This document shows positions 18,088-25,517 of a DNA stretch of 64,000 nt, in pieces (within the stretch, counting starts at the first letter, position 1; each line of letters opens with the position of its first letter). Below the pieces are notes generated by a model. The model saw only the letters and a program-made list of their open reading frames with translations, was not told where the DNA came from and made no database searches. A program made the position numbers and the translations under genes. The stretch lies in contig CAKUKE010000001.1 in the NCBI GenBank assembly GCA_934662505.1, positions 1 to 64,000 of the forward strand, in the 5' to 3' direction. Source of the stretch: an uncultured Clostridia bacterium (GTDB taxonomy: Bacteria; Bacillota; Clostridia; Christensenellales; Aristaeellaceae).

Positions 18088-18411
18088 GCACGATTCACCT
18101 CCTCACTTCCAGCCTTTCGAGTTCTCGCCATCATGAGATGGTATTATTCTACCATTGGCCGGATTGTTTGTACACCGGCCCATGAAAAAAGGCGCTCGGA
18201 AAATTGTATCCAAGCACCTATGCCACTATTTTTGGCTTCATTCTGTCCCTGTTTTTGCCTGTTTTTTTGTGTTAGCGTAACAAACCTCCTTTCCGGGACA
18301 GATTTTTCGCTGCCATTTCAGGGCTGGAAAGGGACTGATTTCGCAGCGGCAAACGGCGCAACCCCTTGTAAAATAAGGGCTTCCCCGTTTTTTCCTATTA
18401 TACCATAAGGG
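18088..18411. other. ICE end region without a convincing gene
   Basis: It holds a minus-strand TATAAT (ATTATA at 18397-18402) very near the element boundary and a terminator hairpin at 18185-18218, implying a short leader or small RNA of about 200 nt between them. A minus-strand open frame through 18238-18390 has Cys-rich content but no ribosome site. Confidence 0.5.
18185..18218 (-). terminator. Terminator-like hairpin upstream of the first ICE gene
   Basis: On the minus strand GGTGCTTGGA pairs with TCCGAGCGCC through two wobbles and is followed by six T. It ends transcripts coming from the element edge before the 18087 gene. Confidence 0.6.
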
Positions 18412-18615
18412 CACAGTTGCGCCAGCTTGCTGCTGGCCAACGGCGTTCCTCTCAAGCACATTCAGGAGTGGCTGGGACACAGCAACTTCACCACCACGGC
18501 GAACATCTACGCCCACCTGGATTACAAGTCCAAGATCACCTCGGCACAGGCGATGGAGACAGGGCTTGCGCTACCGGAGGGCGGCGACTTCGGAAGTCGT
18601 TGGAGGGAGGGCTAA
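18412..18615 (+). pseudogene. C-terminal remnant of a tyrosine recombinase/integrase
   Basis: The frame reads HSCASLLLANGVPLKHIQEW and continues through GHSNFTTTANIYAHL, the last catalytic His and nucleophile Tyr region of phage-type integrases, then stops at 18615. Everything before the HS of the LRHS motif is missing and an in-frame stop lies at 18406, so this is a broken gene of 67 codons. It lies about 100 bases from the 3' end of tRNA-Ser, the classic place for an integrase. The ICE joint falls exactly where homology begins. Confidence 0.85.
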
Positions 18616-18681
18616 GCCGAAAATCCGGAGAGAAAAACAAAAGTCTGCTTTGATCACTTACTCTTAGAAAAAGGTATAAGA

Positions 18682-18716
18682 AAAAAGCCCATAATCGGCT
18701 TGATTACAGGCTTTTT
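18682..18716. terminator. Bidirectional terminator between integrase remnant and tRNA-Ser
   Basis: AAAAAGCC pairs with GGCTTTTT around a 19-base loop. It carries T-runs on both strands and so can end both the integrase remnant and the tRNA transcript. Confidence 0.7.
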
Positions 18717-18719
18717 CGG

Positions 18720-18812
18720 TGGCGGAGATGGAGAGATTCGAACTCTCGCGTCGGTTTGAGCCGACCTACCGCATTTCGAGTGCGGACCCTTCAACCGCTT
18801 GGGTACATCTCC
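18720..18812 (-). tRNA. tRNA-Ser(CGA)
   Basis: A 93-nt class II tRNA with CCA encoded. The acceptor GGAGATG pairs with CATCTCC. The anticodon loop CTCGAAA (18774-18780) has anticodon CGA and stem CCGCA/TGCGG. A long variable arm (GTCGGCTCAAACCGAC) marks a serine tRNA, and the T-arm is intact. Its 3' end faces the integrase remnant and ICE, so it is the probable attachment target of a genomic island. Confidence 0.97.
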
Positions 18813-19099
18813 GTATATTTTCGCCTGTTTTTAACTCGCAAAAGCTTTTGGAGAGAAAAGCAGGAGAGAAAACATAAAAGCATTCGATTTGGAATTTTAA
18901 AAACCCGGAATTAGCAGGAGTTTTCGAGGGGACGAAATTCACAGATCCCGCCGAAATTTCGAGTCAGCCCCGTTACGACCACTTCGATACCGCTCCATTT
19001 TTCAAGCGTGCTGCAGGTGCAGATAAAACACGCAGGAAAGTTATGCAATTGGATGCCCTGCTCTTGCAGAAAAACGCTGTTCAGGGAGAGGCGGAAAGG

Positions 19100-19352
19100 A
19101 TACCGTCCGTCCGAAGATGTTCCCTGTCAACAAAGCCGCTGGGCAGCGCAGCCCTCCTACAGGCTTTTTCTGGGATGCCGCGACGCATGGAAGCTGCGAA
19201 GCAAGGGGATCCGGCCGTTCCCCGAACGGTCTGCGTCTCATGTGATGCAGCACAGAAGACAAACGGGAACGGCAGAAGCCTTGGCGGAAGCAGCATACAG
19301 ATCAGCACGACGCCCTCTTTGGAAGCATCCTGCCCAATCTGGCACACCGCTG
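19100..19352 (-). ncRNA. Candidate structured RNA transcribed from the 19359-19387 promoter
   Basis: A perfect-consensus promoter reads leftward into sequence with no credible ORF. The predicted transcript has local hairpins (GAACGG/CCGTTC; a GGCTGC/GCAGCC-like element near 19130). Start is taken about 7 bases after the -10; the 3' end is a guess. No named RNA family is recognised. Confidence 0.3.
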
Positions 19353-19358
19353 TCGCTT

Positions 19359-19387
19359 ATTATACCGTGCATGCGGACGTTTGTCAA
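19359..19387 (-). promoter_or_regulatory. Orphan consensus sigma-A promoter
   Basis: On the minus strand TTGACA and TATAAT are separated by exactly 17 bases, a full consensus match. No gene starts within 500 bases downstream on that strand except tRNA-Ser. Confidence 0.75.
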
Positions 19388-19659
19388 GCAAGGCAGGCGC
19401 GCTCTTCTGTCCCTGATTCCGCCGGGACGCGTATTCTGGCGCGGCATTGAACGAGGCACAGCGCGCAGCCTGGAAATGTTCGCGCGCGTTCGCAACCCTT
19501 TTTTGCAGCTGTACATGGCTGCCGCAACGCGGTTGCCCTGCCGTGCACAGTGCGCACGTCGGAAATACTGAATTGCCGCGCTGCGGGAGTCACATTCCTG
19601 CACCTGACGTGTGCGCATGGACATGCAGGAACAGGAAACGGTGTGTGGAAAAGCAGGAT

Positions 19660-20496
19660 TTACGGCTCTGCCAGGGGCGGCGACAGAATGCCGTCATTCC
19701 GCGTCTTCATTTCTTCCAGCCGCACAGCCATGGCCTCCCGGAAGGCGGTGTACTTCTTTTGGGGCACGGGGAGGATTTCGCCGTTGGACAGACGCAGCTG
19801 AAAGCGGGTGACGGATCGGATCTGACCGGGATTGACCAGATAGCTTTCATGGCAGCGCAGAAACAGGCTGCCGTATTGCCGCAGGATGGAGGTCAGGCTT
19901 TCATTCACCTCCACGGTCTGATCCTGTGAGTGAATGAGGGTGTGACGACCGCGGCTTTCGGCATACAGCACGTGTTGCCAGTTCAGATATAAAAAGGATT
20001 GGTCCGCGGCGCGAAAGCAAAGATGCAGGGAGTGGGCGTCGCCTGTGGGCAGCGGGGACTGATAGAGGCGGTTGTAATGCACCGGGTAAATCCGATCCCG
20101 GGCGTCATAGGCGATGGCGTTGGAGATGTGGCAGAGCCGCATGCGTGGCTTGCCGTCCCGGATGACCCAGGTGAAGTTCATGCGCTGGAGCACCCGGTTG
20201 GCGCTGCCGTCCGGCCAGAAGGTGTCGACCAGAAAAATGGTCAGCACGTCGAATACCCGGCTGCTTCCCGTGGGCAGCGGAATGACCGTCATGTCGTGCA
20301 CTGCAAAATGCAGACCGTGGTCGCCTTCAGCGGAAAATGCCTGAATCAGCTGCTCGCGTCCCCGGATCATCTGCCCCTCTGCCGGACCGAGCCAGAGGAT
20401 GTCCTCGTCCAAAATGTCCAGAAAGGGCTGCACCTGATTGTCGTAATACAGCAGGATCAGTTCAACCGTTCTTTTGGCAATGCTCTGAAGTGTCAT
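19660..20496 (-). CDS. SnoaL-like/LytTR transcriptional regulator
   Basis: 278 residues. Residues ~1-130 look like an NTF2/SnoaL fold (LYYDNQVQPFLDILDEDILW, VHDMTVIPLP, FTWVIRDGKPRMRLCHIS). Residues ~170-265 are a LytTR DNA-binding domain (ESRGRHTLIHSQDQTVEVNE, RCHESYLVNPGQIRSV). There is no receiver domain, so it is not a classic AgrA/LytR response regulator; the N-terminal pocket may sense a small molecule (inference). It is transcribed away from the glycosyltransferase gene and has no operon partner. Confidence 0.85.
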   Translation of the reverse strand: MTLQSIAKRTVELILLYYDNQVQPFLDILDEDILWLGPAEGQMIRGREQLIQAFSAEGDHGLHFAVHDMTVIPLPTGSSRVFDVLTIFLVDTFWPDGSANRVLQRMNFTWVIRDGKPRMRLCHISNAIAYDARDRIYPVHYNRLYQSPLPTGDAHSLHLCFRAADQSFLYLNWQHVLYAESRGRHTLIHSQDQTVEVNESLTSILRQYGSLFLRCHESYLVNPGQIRSVTRFQLRLSNGEILPVPQKKYTAFREAMAVRLEEMKTRNDGILSPPLAEP

Positions 20497-20810
20497 GTTC
20501 TACTCCGTTTCACAGGTTTCAGCATGGGTCGTATGGGCTACGTATACGCTTTATTTTAGCCTTTTTTATGCGTTCCGTCAACTCTGTCGCCCTTTGGACG
20601 GCGACCCGTCCGTAGAAAAAATGAAAAAACGACCGTGCGGGATAGGAATGGACGTTGAAGGAAAAGCGTCAGCATTAGGGCGGGTGCCGCCGGCTGGTTG
20701 ACTTTTTTACAGGGACGTGTTATGCTCGGCTCAACGGAAGCGCGTCCCGCTGCGCGGGAGGCTTCGAGGCGGGCGTGCCCGCGACAGCAGCAGCGGAGGT
20801 GAAGCACATC
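20497..20810. other. Divergent intergenic region, lytTR-type gene / glycosyltransferase
   Basis: It holds the plus-strand promoter at 20698-20726 and the region upstream of the LytTR gene. GC-rich inverted stretches lie near 20740-20790. No gene was found. Confidence 0.5.
20698..20726 (+). promoter_or_regulatory. Promoter of the glycosyltransferase gene
   Basis: TTGACT and TATGCT are separated by 17 bases, about 85 bases upstream of the ATG at 20811. Confidence 0.65.
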
Positions 20811-21932
20811 ATGAAAGCCCTTGTTTTTTCCTGCGGTACCGGCGGCGGACATAACGCGGCGGCCAAGGCGATGGAGGAAGCGCTGACGCTGCGGGGGCAT
20901 CAGGCGAAGGTGCTGGATCCCTACGAACTGAAAAGCACCCGCACATCGGACACTATTGATCACACCTATGTGGATATGGTGCAGAAGACCCCGGCCATGA
21001 TGGGGGTGGTTTATGCTTTGGGCAACGCCTACCGCCGTCTGCCCGGACGGTCGCCGGTGTACCGCATCAATGGGAAAATGGTGGAGCGGGTCGCCGCGCT
21101 GTTTGAAGCGGAAAAGCCGGATGTGGTGTTTATGCCGCATCTGTTTCCTGCGGAGATCCTGACCAATATGAAAAACCGGGGGCTTTCACTGCCCAAAACC
21201 ATTTATATCGATACGGACTATGTCTGCGTTCCCTTCACCGAGGAAACGGCATGCGACGCGTATATCGTGCCCGGACCCGATCTGGTGTCCGCGTTTTCCA
21301 GATGGGGACTGCCGGAGGAGAAAATCTACCCCCTCGGTATCCCGGTGCGCCGCTGCTTTACCCACGCTCCCGACCGCTCGACTGCCATGACGCTGCTGGG
21401 ACTGGACAAGAACCGGCGGTATGTGCTGGTGTCCGGCGGCAGCATGGGCGTCAGCAAGCTGCAGGAAGCCATTGACGTGCTTTACGGTTGCCTGCAAAAA
21501 GAACCACGCTACCGGATGATCGTGGTGTGCGGCAGCAACGACACGCTCCGCCGGGAGGTGGAGGCGCGCTACGGCGAGGATGTGCTGGCGCTGGGGTTTA
21601 CCGATCAGGTGTCGCTGTATATGCGGGCGTCGGATATATACGTGACAAAGCCCGGCGGCCTTACCTCCACCGAGGCGGCGGCCATGGGGGTGCCCATGGT
21701 GCATGTGCTGCTCATGCGGGGCAATGAAACGGTGAACATGCGCTATTTTTCGGAGCGGGGCATGAGCGTCCCGGTGACCCATATCGCCCGGGAACTGCCC
21801 AAGGCGCTCGAGCAGCTGACCGATCCTGCGGAAGCGGCGGCCATGGTCGCCTGTCAGCACCGGTGGATCTCGACCACCGCTGCCGAGGATATTTGCAGGC
21901 TGGCGGAAAAAATGGTCGGCGAAGAGGCGTAA
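20811..21932 (+). CDS. MGDG-synthase/UgtP-like diacylglycerol glycosyltransferase (GT28)
   Basis: 373 residues starting MKALVFSCGTGGGHNAAAKA, the glycine-rich N-terminus of the monogalactosyldiacylglycerol synthase/processive diacylglycerol glucosyltransferase group. The C-terminal half has the GT-B donor site (VSGGSMGVSKLQEAI, TKPGGLTSTEAAAMGVPMV). These enzymes transfer sugar from a UDP-sugar to diacylglycerol at the membrane, making glycolipids and lipoteichoic acid anchors. GGAGGTGAAG nine bases before the ATG decides the start. The gene stands alone. Confidence 0.87.
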   Translation: MKALVFSCGTGGGHNAAAKAMEEALTLRGHQAKVLDPYELKSTRTSDTIDHTYVDMVQKTPAMMGVVYALGNAYRRLPGRSPVYRINGKMVERVAALFEAEKPDVVFMPHLFPAEILTNMKNRGLSLPKTIYIDTDYVCVPFTEETACDAYIVPGPDLVSAFSRWGLPEEKIYPLGIPVRRCFTHAPDRSTAMTLLGLDKNRRYVLVSGGSMGVSKLQEAIDVLYGCLQKEPRYRMIVVCGSNDTLRREVEARYGEDVLALGFTDQVSLYMRASDIYVTKPGGLTSTEAAAMGVPMVHVLLMRGNETVNMRYFSERGMSVPVTHIARELPKALEQLTDPAEAAAMVACQHRWISTTAAEDICRLAEKMVGEEA

Positions 21933-22194
21933 AGAGCCTTGCGTTCCGGGTCGGGACGCAAGGCTGCACCGGCGGGCGGCAGGGTTGCCCCGCGCTAAAA
22001 AAACTGGAGCGCCGGACCGGCTCCGTGTACGGGCGGCATGCGGGTGCGTGCGCTGCTGGGAAAGGGCGGAAAAGATCGAGCACCGGTGCGTCCGGTTCAT
22101 GGGACGGAGCGTTCTATCCGGTATTGGGTGAACAACTTTAAAAATCAATTCTTTTTCAAGCGGAAAGGGCAAAATTGCCATTCTCCTGCGGAGG

Positions 22195-22218
22195 AAGCCG
22201 GCTATGCCGGCTTTTTTT
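22195..22218 (+). terminator. Rho-independent terminator
   Basis: GCCGGC-TAT-GCCGGC is followed by seven T. It lies about 260 bases downstream of the glycosyltransferase. Confidence 0.8.
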
Positions 22219-22421
22219 GTGTGAAAAAAGCGGGACGGGATACAATCCGGGGAGGAGAACGGTCAGGAACGGATGCGGCGCGGCGTTTGGGTTCCGCCCT
22301 TCTGGAGGTGGGAAGAGAAAAAGGGCATGCGGGCGGGCAGGGGTCAGGGCGCGCCTGCCCCAGCCGCAGCCTTGCCGGAAGGGATGGTGGAGGATGAATT
22401 GTAAAACATCCGATCAACCGA

Positions 22422-22450
22422 TTGACAGATGCGGCGGCTCCTGCTATAAT
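22422..22450 (+). promoter_or_regulatory. Consensus promoter of the tetR-type operon
   Basis: TTGACA at 22422-22427 and TATAAT at 22445-22450 are spaced by 17 bases, a full consensus. It reads into the TetR gene through the palindromic operator. Confidence 0.9.
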
Positions 22451-22454
22451 TTCA

Positions 22455-22478
22455 TAACTAACGAACGTTCGTTAGTTA
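22455..22478. promoter_or_regulatory. 24-bp perfect palindrome, probable TetR autorepression operator
   Basis: The half-site TAACTAACGAAC is followed at once by its exact reverse complement. It begins 4 bases after the -10 and covers the expected transcription start, so a bound TetR dimer would block the strong promoter. Confidence 0.88.
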
Positions 22479-22494
22479 CGGGATGGGAGGTACT

Positions 22495-23166
22495 ATGAAA
22501 CAGGAAGATACCCGGCAGAGAATCCTGGACAGGGCTTTGGAACTGTTTTCGGAAAAAGGGTACGATGCAGTCAGCATGGGCGAGATCGCGGGGGCGGCGG
22601 GCATCAGGGCGCCCTCCCTGTATAACCATTTTTCAGGCAAGCGGGCGATCTTCGACGCCATTGTGGAGGCGACGGCGGCGCAGTATGAAAAGGATACCGA
22701 TCGGGTCGACATTCATGTGCAGAACGCGGCGCAGGATGTTTCCGCCTTTGAGGAAATGACGGAGGAAGGGCTGTGCGGCAAGGTAAAGCAGCTGTTTGCC
22801 TATTCCCTTCACAATGAACAGATCAGCCGGTTCCGCCGGATGATGACGCTGGAGCAGTTTCGTTCGCCAGAGCTTGCCGCGCTGTATACCCGCCGCTATC
22901 TGGAGCGGCTGACCGCTTATCATGCTGAAATATTTCGGGAACTGATGGCCGCCGGCGTGATCTGCGGGGAGGCGCCGGAGGCGCTGGCGCTGATGTACGT
23001 GGCGCCGGTCATGGCGCTGATCGGCGTCTGCGACCGTCAGCCGGAGCGGGAAGGGGAATGTCTGGAGCGTCTGGCCGACCATGTGCGTCTCTTTTTCCGT
23101 ATGGTGCACAGGGGCGCGCCCGGACAGGTGCAGACCGTTTCTGACGGGGAAACGGACAAAGCATAA
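22495..23166 (+). CDS. TetR/AcrR-family repressor
   Basis: 223 residues. The N-terminal helix-turn-helix (MKQEDTRQRILDRALELFSE, IAGAAGIRAPSLYNHFSGKR) is typical TetR; the C-terminal ligand/dimer domain is unassigned. The ATG at 22495 follows GGGAGG. It heads a run of four genes (TetR, DUF998, GNAT, Vat-like) with small gaps or overlaps, so it probably represses its own operon. The inducer could be a xenobiotic, given the acetyltransferases (inference). Confidence 0.92.
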   Translation: MKQEDTRQRILDRALELFSEKGYDAVSMGEIAGAAGIRAPSLYNHFSGKRAIFDAIVEATAAQYEKDTDRVDIHVQNAAQDVSAFEEMTEEGLCGKVKQLFAYSLHNEQISRFRRMMTLEQFRSPELAALYTRRYLERLTAYHAEIFRELMAAGVICGEAPEALALMYVAPVMALIGVCDRQPEREGECLERLADHVRLFFRMVHRGAPGQVQTVSDGETDKA

Positions 23167-23218
23167 ACGGACGTCGCCGTGGCAGCGGCGGGCGTTGACA
23201 AAGAGAAGACGGAGAAAA

Positions 23219-23869
23219 ATGAAAAAGACACTCGTGCAAAAACTGGGACTGCTGGGTGTGGTCAGCTTTCTTTCCTACACGGCGGCAGTGGTGTTTTCGC
23301 CGCTGGCATACCCCGGCTATTGCTGGATGGCGCAGGCCGTCAGCGACCTGAGCGCGGCGAATGCACCGTCCCTCGGACTGTGGAACCGGCTCAGCAGTCT
23401 GTACAGCGTCTGCGAATTGCTCTGCGTGATGATGGTCTGCGTGGGCATGCAGGGGCGCGGGACAAAAATGCTGCGGACGGGCGTTTATCTGTTTGCGGCG
23501 ATGGAGTGGATCTCCGCCGTGGGCTATCGGATGTTTCCGCTCAGCGAAAGCGGCTATGCCGGCGCGTTTCAGGATCAGATGCATATGGTCATCACGGCGC
23601 TGGTGGTCGCCCTGTCCGTCGCATCGCTGACGGTGGTGATCGTCGCGGGCGCGAAGGACAGGCGCTGCCGCTCCTATGGTATCTGCGCGGCGGTGGCGCT
23701 GGGCATGATGCTGGTGGGCGCAGTGGGCATGAAGCTGGTTCCGGCGGCGTATTTCGGCGTGGTGGAACGCTTCAGCGTGTTTGCGGCGACCGGTTTCAAC
23801 GCGGCGCTGGGCATTCATCTGTTTTGTATGCAGGACGAACAAAAGAAACCGGAGAGGGAGCGCACATGA
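23219..23869 (+). CDS. DUF998-family membrane protein
   Basis: 216 residues with about six membrane segments. The pattern QAVSDLSAANAPSLGLWNR after the first helix and FPLSESGYAGAFQDQMHM later fit DUF998 proteins, which have no firm function. The ATG at 23219 follows GGAGA; the gene starts 52 bases after tetR. Its TGA overlaps the ATG of the GNAT gene (ATGA), so translation is coupled. Confidence 0.78.
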   Translation: MKKTLVQKLGLLGVVSFLSYTAAVVFSPLAYPGYCWMAQAVSDLSAANAPSLGLWNRLSSLYSVCELLCVMMVCVGMQGRGTKMLRTGVYLFAAMEWISAVGYRMFPLSESGYAGAFQDQMHMVITALVVALSVASLTVVIVAGAKDRRCRSYGICAAVALGMMLVGAVGMKLVPAAYFGVVERFSVFAATGFNAALGIHLFCMQDEQKKPERERT

Positions 23870-24450
23870 AGGAAAGAGCCTATGTGATCCAGCGGGCGAA
23901 GGCGGAGGACGCTGCGGCGCTGCTGGAATATCTGAAAATCGTGGGCGGGGAAACGGATAACCTCAGTTTCGGCGCGGAAGGGGTGCCCCTTGGCGTGGAG
24001 GCGGAGACGGCGTACCTGCGCAGTCAGGAGGGGTCGGCAGACCGGGTGCAGTATCTGGCGTGGGCGGACGGGGAAATCATCGGCACAGCCAGCCTGATGC
24101 GCAACGGAGGCCGCATGCGGCACCGGGGCGAGTTTGGCGTCAGCCTGCGCAGGGCATGGTGGGGCTGCGGCGCAGCCTCCGCGCTGACGGAACGGGTGCT
24201 GGATTTCGCCCGTGCGAACGGGTTTGAACAGGTGAATCTGGAGGTACGCAGCGATAATAAGCGTGCTATCCGTCTGTATGAAAAGTACGGCTTCCGCAAG
24301 CTCTGCACTTTTCCGGCCTTTTTCAAGCTGCATGGGCAGTACATCGACTTCGATCTGATGAACCTTGACTGGACGGCGCAGGGCGGTGCGGCGCCGGAAA
24401 AACGGACGGCTTCGACAGAAAATGAGGGAGAGATGACGGATGATACCTGA
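23866..24450 (+). CDS. GNAT-family N-acetyltransferase
   Basis: 194 residues with the GNAT core: EIIGTASLMR strand, GVSLRRAWWGCGAASALTER (acetyl-CoA loop, Q/RxxGxG/A-like) and NLEVRSDNKRAIRLYEKYGF. Proteins of this type acetylate amines on small molecules or proteins; the substrate is unknown. The C-terminal ~25 residues are a polar tail. It overlaps the DUF998 gene by 4 bases and the Vat-like gene by 11. Confidence 0.9.
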   Translation: MKERAYVIQRAKAEDAAALLEYLKIVGGETDNLSFGAEGVPLGVEAETAYLRSQEGSADRVQYLAWADGEIIGTASLMRNGGRMRHRGEFGVSLRRAWWGCGAASALTERVLDFARANGFEQVNLEVRSDNKRAIRLYEKYGFRKLCTFPAFFKLHGQYIDFDLMNLDWTAQGGAAPEKRTASTENEGEMTDDT

Positions 24451-25081
24451 TTGGAAAGTTTATCCCCGCAGTCAGGGGCACTCGACGGTATACCTGAAAA
24501 ATGTGATCAGTGACCCGGCCATCGAGGTGGGCGAGTATACGACCTACGACGATTTTGAAAAAGATCCGCGGGATTTTCAGCGCAATAATGTGCTCTATCA
24601 TTATCCGGAGTGCAACCATGATCGGCTGAAGATCGGCCGCTACTGCTCCATTGCCTGCGGTGCAAAGTTTATGTTCAACGCCGCAAACCACGCGTTGGGT
24701 GCCCTGTCCACCTACCCTTTCCCCATCTTTTTTGAGGAATGGGGGCTGCCGGCGGATACGGACGCCATTGCGCAGGCGTGGGATAACCATGGGGATATTG
24801 TCGTGGGCAACGACGTGTGGATCGGCTTTGAAGCCGTCATCCTTTCCGGCGTGACCATCGGCGACGGCGCGATCATCGGGACGCGGGCGCTGGTGACGAA
24901 GGACGTGCCGCCTTATACCATTGTGGGCGGCGTGCCGGCCAGACCCATTCGGAAAAGATACGACGAGGCGACGGTGGAACGGTTGGAAAAGCTGCGCTGG
25001 TGGGACTGGGAGGAAGAGAAGGTTGCGCGCGGTCTTGCAGCCCTTCGGGCGGGCGATCTGGACGCGCTGGAAAGACTCTGA
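24440..25081 (+). CDS. Vat/CatB-like xenobiotic O-acetyltransferase
   Basis: 213 residues with left-handed beta-helix hexapeptides (IVVGNDVWIGFEAVILSGVT, IGDGAIIGTRALVTKDVPPY). The NHALGALSTYPFPIFF segment holds the catalytic His of the streptogramin/virginiamycin A (Vat) and CatB group. Such enzymes are trimers using acetyl-CoA. Chromosomal homologues are common and many do not give resistance, so drug modification is only possible. It is the last gene of the tetR-type operon; a hairpin at 25240-25269 follows. Confidence 0.85.
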   Translation: MIPDWKVYPRSQGHSTVYLKNVISDPAIEVGEYTTYDDFEKDPRDFQRNNVLYHYPECNHDRLKIGRYCSIACGAKFMFNAANHALGALSTYPFPIFFEEWGLPADTDAIAQAWDNHGDIVVGNDVWIGFEAVILSGVTIGDGAIIGTRALVTKDVPPYTIVGGVPARPIRKRYDEATVERLEKLRWWDWEEEKVARGLAALRAGDLDALERL

Positions 25082-25517
25082 CCGGGACGGTCGCCGGGAG
25101 GCCGTCGGAGGGAGGCCGCGCGCGTCATACGGCGTACCGCTGCGGAAAACGGGTCTGAAAGGAACGGCGGAACGGTTGAAAAACGTCGGCGCGTCCGGCG
25201 GCTTAAAAGAATCATTTGAAGAAAAAACAGGGATATTTAAAAGGCCTGCCTTTTGTACGGCAGGCCTTTGCGCACCCCGGAATGGCGTTTCTGACGCATG
25301 CTGCGCAGAGGAAAAAATCCGTTCCTGCATGGGTCTGGGAAAATGCGCTGGAAGCGTATGCTTCGAAAAACCGCTCCGTTCTCCGGCAGGGGCGGAGGAT
25401 GCGAATGAACCTGCGTGGCGCACTGCCATCCGTTGCCTCTCACACCCCTTGATATCTGGATGGAGCAGGGGAAAACAATTGAAATCAACGGCGGGGGAGG
25501 CGGTGCCGCCGACGGGG
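25082..25517. other. Gene-free stretch between vat-like gene and znuB
   Basis: Two convergent genes end here. The only clear signal is the hairpin at 25240-25269; no gene is supported. Confidence 0.55.
25240..25269. terminator. Bidirectional terminator between convergent operons
   Basis: AAAGGCCTGCC pairs perfectly with GGCAGGCCTTT around 8 bases. A TTTT run follows on the minus strand and TTTG on the plus strand. Confidence 0.7.

Larger units (their letters stand above)
1..18411. mobile_element. End of a Tn1549/CTn-like integrative conjugative element (partial)
   Basis: A continuous minus-strand block carries conjugation and maintenance genes: VirD4-type coupling ATPase, PcfB, Maff2, CD1845-like membrane protein, RepA/DUF6017 initiator, ParB and a phage-type antirepressor, with a giant surface protein and a sortase as cargo. 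The order VirD4-Maff2 followed by mating-channel genes is typical of Tn1549/CTn elements, so relaxase and VirB4/VirB6-like genes should lie left of base 1. The right limit is set where homology to a tyrosine recombinase begins at about 18412, next to tRNA-Ser. No terminal repeat or oriT was recognised, so the boundary is approximate. Confidence 0.85.
18813..19659. other. Gene-poor stretch between tRNA-Ser and the LytTR gene
   Basis: About 850 bases. Open frames exist on both strands, but none has a ribosome site, family resemblance or normal composition (all are Arg/Ala/Cys-rich). The stretch contains a consensus minus-strand promoter at 19359-19387 and several hairpins, for example CCGTTC/GAACGG near 19220. 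I do not recognise 6S, SRP, RNase P or tmRNA here. Confidence 0.5.
21933..22494. other. Intergenic region between glycosyltransferase and tetR-type gene
   Basis: It holds a 10-bp hairpin right after the glycosyltransferase stop (AGCCTTGCGT at 21935-21944 with ACGCAAGGCT at 21956-21965), a terminator at 22195-22218, and the tetR promoter and operator at its right end. GC-rich open frames between these are not credible genes. Confidence 0.55.

Noticed and set aside
19008..19624. Protein genes on either strand in the tRNA-Ser/LytTR gap
   Set aside because: No ribosome site, Cys/Arg/Ala-rich, and no conserved motif; the consensus promoter fits an RNA better.
22038..22397. Plus-strand frames upstream of the tetR-type gene
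   Set aside because: They run through a clear terminator hairpin and have low-complexity GC-rich composition.
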